From Bacteroidia bacterium (lineage in GTDB: Bacteria; Bacteroidota; Bacteroidia; Flavobacteriales_E; Vicingaceae), in NCBI GenBank assembly GCA_030433355.1, contig JAUIMG010000001.1, positions 248,001 to 312,000 on the forward strand: a DNA stretch of 64,000 bases, written 5' to 3'. The first letter of the stretch is position 1. Each line of letters starts with the position of its first letter. A model generated the notes under the pieces. The model was not told where the DNA came from and ran no database searches. It saw only the letters and a program-made list of their open reading frames with translations. Shown here piece after piece: positions 63,806 to 64,000 of this stretch. The translations under genes and the position numbers were made by a program.

Positions 63806-64000
63806 TTATAGCATTGACTTTGAAATGTGATTAATCATACTGTTGTGGTATTCTTTTAAAACCTTTGTATGAAAATAAGGGTAAATAAACTTATCCCTAA
63901 TCAATGATTTGCTTTTATAAAATGTTTTATGATGAATTATCGTATTCCCCTTTGTGTCTGCATGAAGAGAAATTCTTTGAATTCCAATAGATTTGCCACC
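63806..64000 (-). CDS. C-terminal end of an unidentified protein (partial)
   Basis: The minus strand is open from the window edge to a TAA at 63808-63806, 64 codons, ending FHTKVLKEYHNSMINHISKSML. The aromatic/His-rich sequence is protein-like and the stop is only 7 nt before the comF start, consistent with one operon. Too little is present to name a family. Confidence 0.55.
   Translation of the reverse strand, partial: GGKSIGIQRISLHADTKGNTIIHHKTFYKSKSLIRDKFIYPYFHTKVLKEYHNSMINHISKSML

Noticed and set aside
1-64000. CRISPR arrays, IS elements, prophage, rRNA or riboswitches
   Set aside because: No spaced direct repeats, transposase or integrase genes, or recognisable aptamer folds were seen in the gaps; preQ1 and similar elements were considered before queA but the gap is only 86 bp and shows no conserved core.

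Overview
The window reads as a chromosomal segment of a low-GC member of the Bacteroidota, most likely a gliding, menaquinone-using Cytophagales-type marine or soil bacterium. Support for this: gliding genes gldB and gldC, three cargo proteins with a type IX secretion (T9SS) type A C-terminal domain, an HU-CCDC81/SPOR membrane protein, a DUF3098 protein, an ExbB-ExbD-ExbD cluster, and many copies of the Bacteroidota sigma-A -7 element TAnnTTTG in front of genes. No species is claimed. There is no rRNA, CRISPR array, IS element or prophage; almost all of it is densely packed housekeeping DNA.

Layout. 1-4.5 kb: a minus operon from the rlmN promoter (rlmN, polyprenyl synthase, MORN lipoprotein, dnaG, start of a membrane protein). 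4.6-5.7: an amidohydrolase on plus. 5.7-10.8: minus operon gldB-gldC-ftsX-DUF3098-truB-queA-ispD. 10.8-13.2: outer-membrane barrel and nadE. 13.2-16.0: korAB. 16.1-18.9: FadL-like porin and SGNH lipoprotein hydrolase, ending in a strong terminator. 18.9-21.3: plsC-gatC diverging from trpS-lipoprotein. 21.3-25.6: two secreted amidohydrolase-fold proteins. 25.7-27.4: small membrane protein and hflX. 27.4-30.2: glycosyltransferase and ABC exporter. 30.3-33.8: rbfA, lolE-like permease, dusB, CPBP protease. 33.8-36.1: ExbB/ExbD cluster. 36.2-39.8: tRNA-Ser, ansA, tatD, GT9, thioesterase. 39.9-45.5: HU-SPOR, kdsB, dprA, gdhA, kbl. 45.6-52.9: three T9SS cargo genes. 53.2-60.8: a PpiC-type foldase and the coaX-barrel-TPR-lptC-CNNM operon. 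60.9-64: tRNA-Phe, Ig-like lipoprotein, msrC, comF and the end of an unknown gene.

How it works together. Much of the content is envelope biogenesis: lipid A/KDO sugar (kdsB), LPS transport (lptC), heptosyltransferase-like GT9, MsbA-like exporter, phospholipid acyltransferase, outer-membrane foldase, TonB energisation and lipoprotein release. The rest is translation (rlmN, trpS, gatC, truB, queA, dusB, rbfA, hflX), replication/competence (dnaG, dprA, comF) and central metabolism (korAB, gdhA, nadE, coaX, kbl, ansA).

The most unusual things seen are: (1) the largest gene, a roughly 1,430-codon T9SS cargo gene, is cut at codon 68 by one in-frame TAA that sits exactly at the edge of a perfect 14-bp inverted repeat; (2) a mirror-image divergent promoter between plsC and trpS; (3) at least eight genes whose -7 box lies only 4-6 nt before the start codon, predicting leaderless mRNAs; (4) six of nine convergent gene pairs with stop codons interlocked by exactly 4 bp; (5) a terminator of the ExbD operon written inside the coding tail of the opposing gene; and (6) amidohydrolase-fold proteins that have lost their metal ligands next to one intact domain. 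I do not see a clearly novel defence or biosynthetic system.
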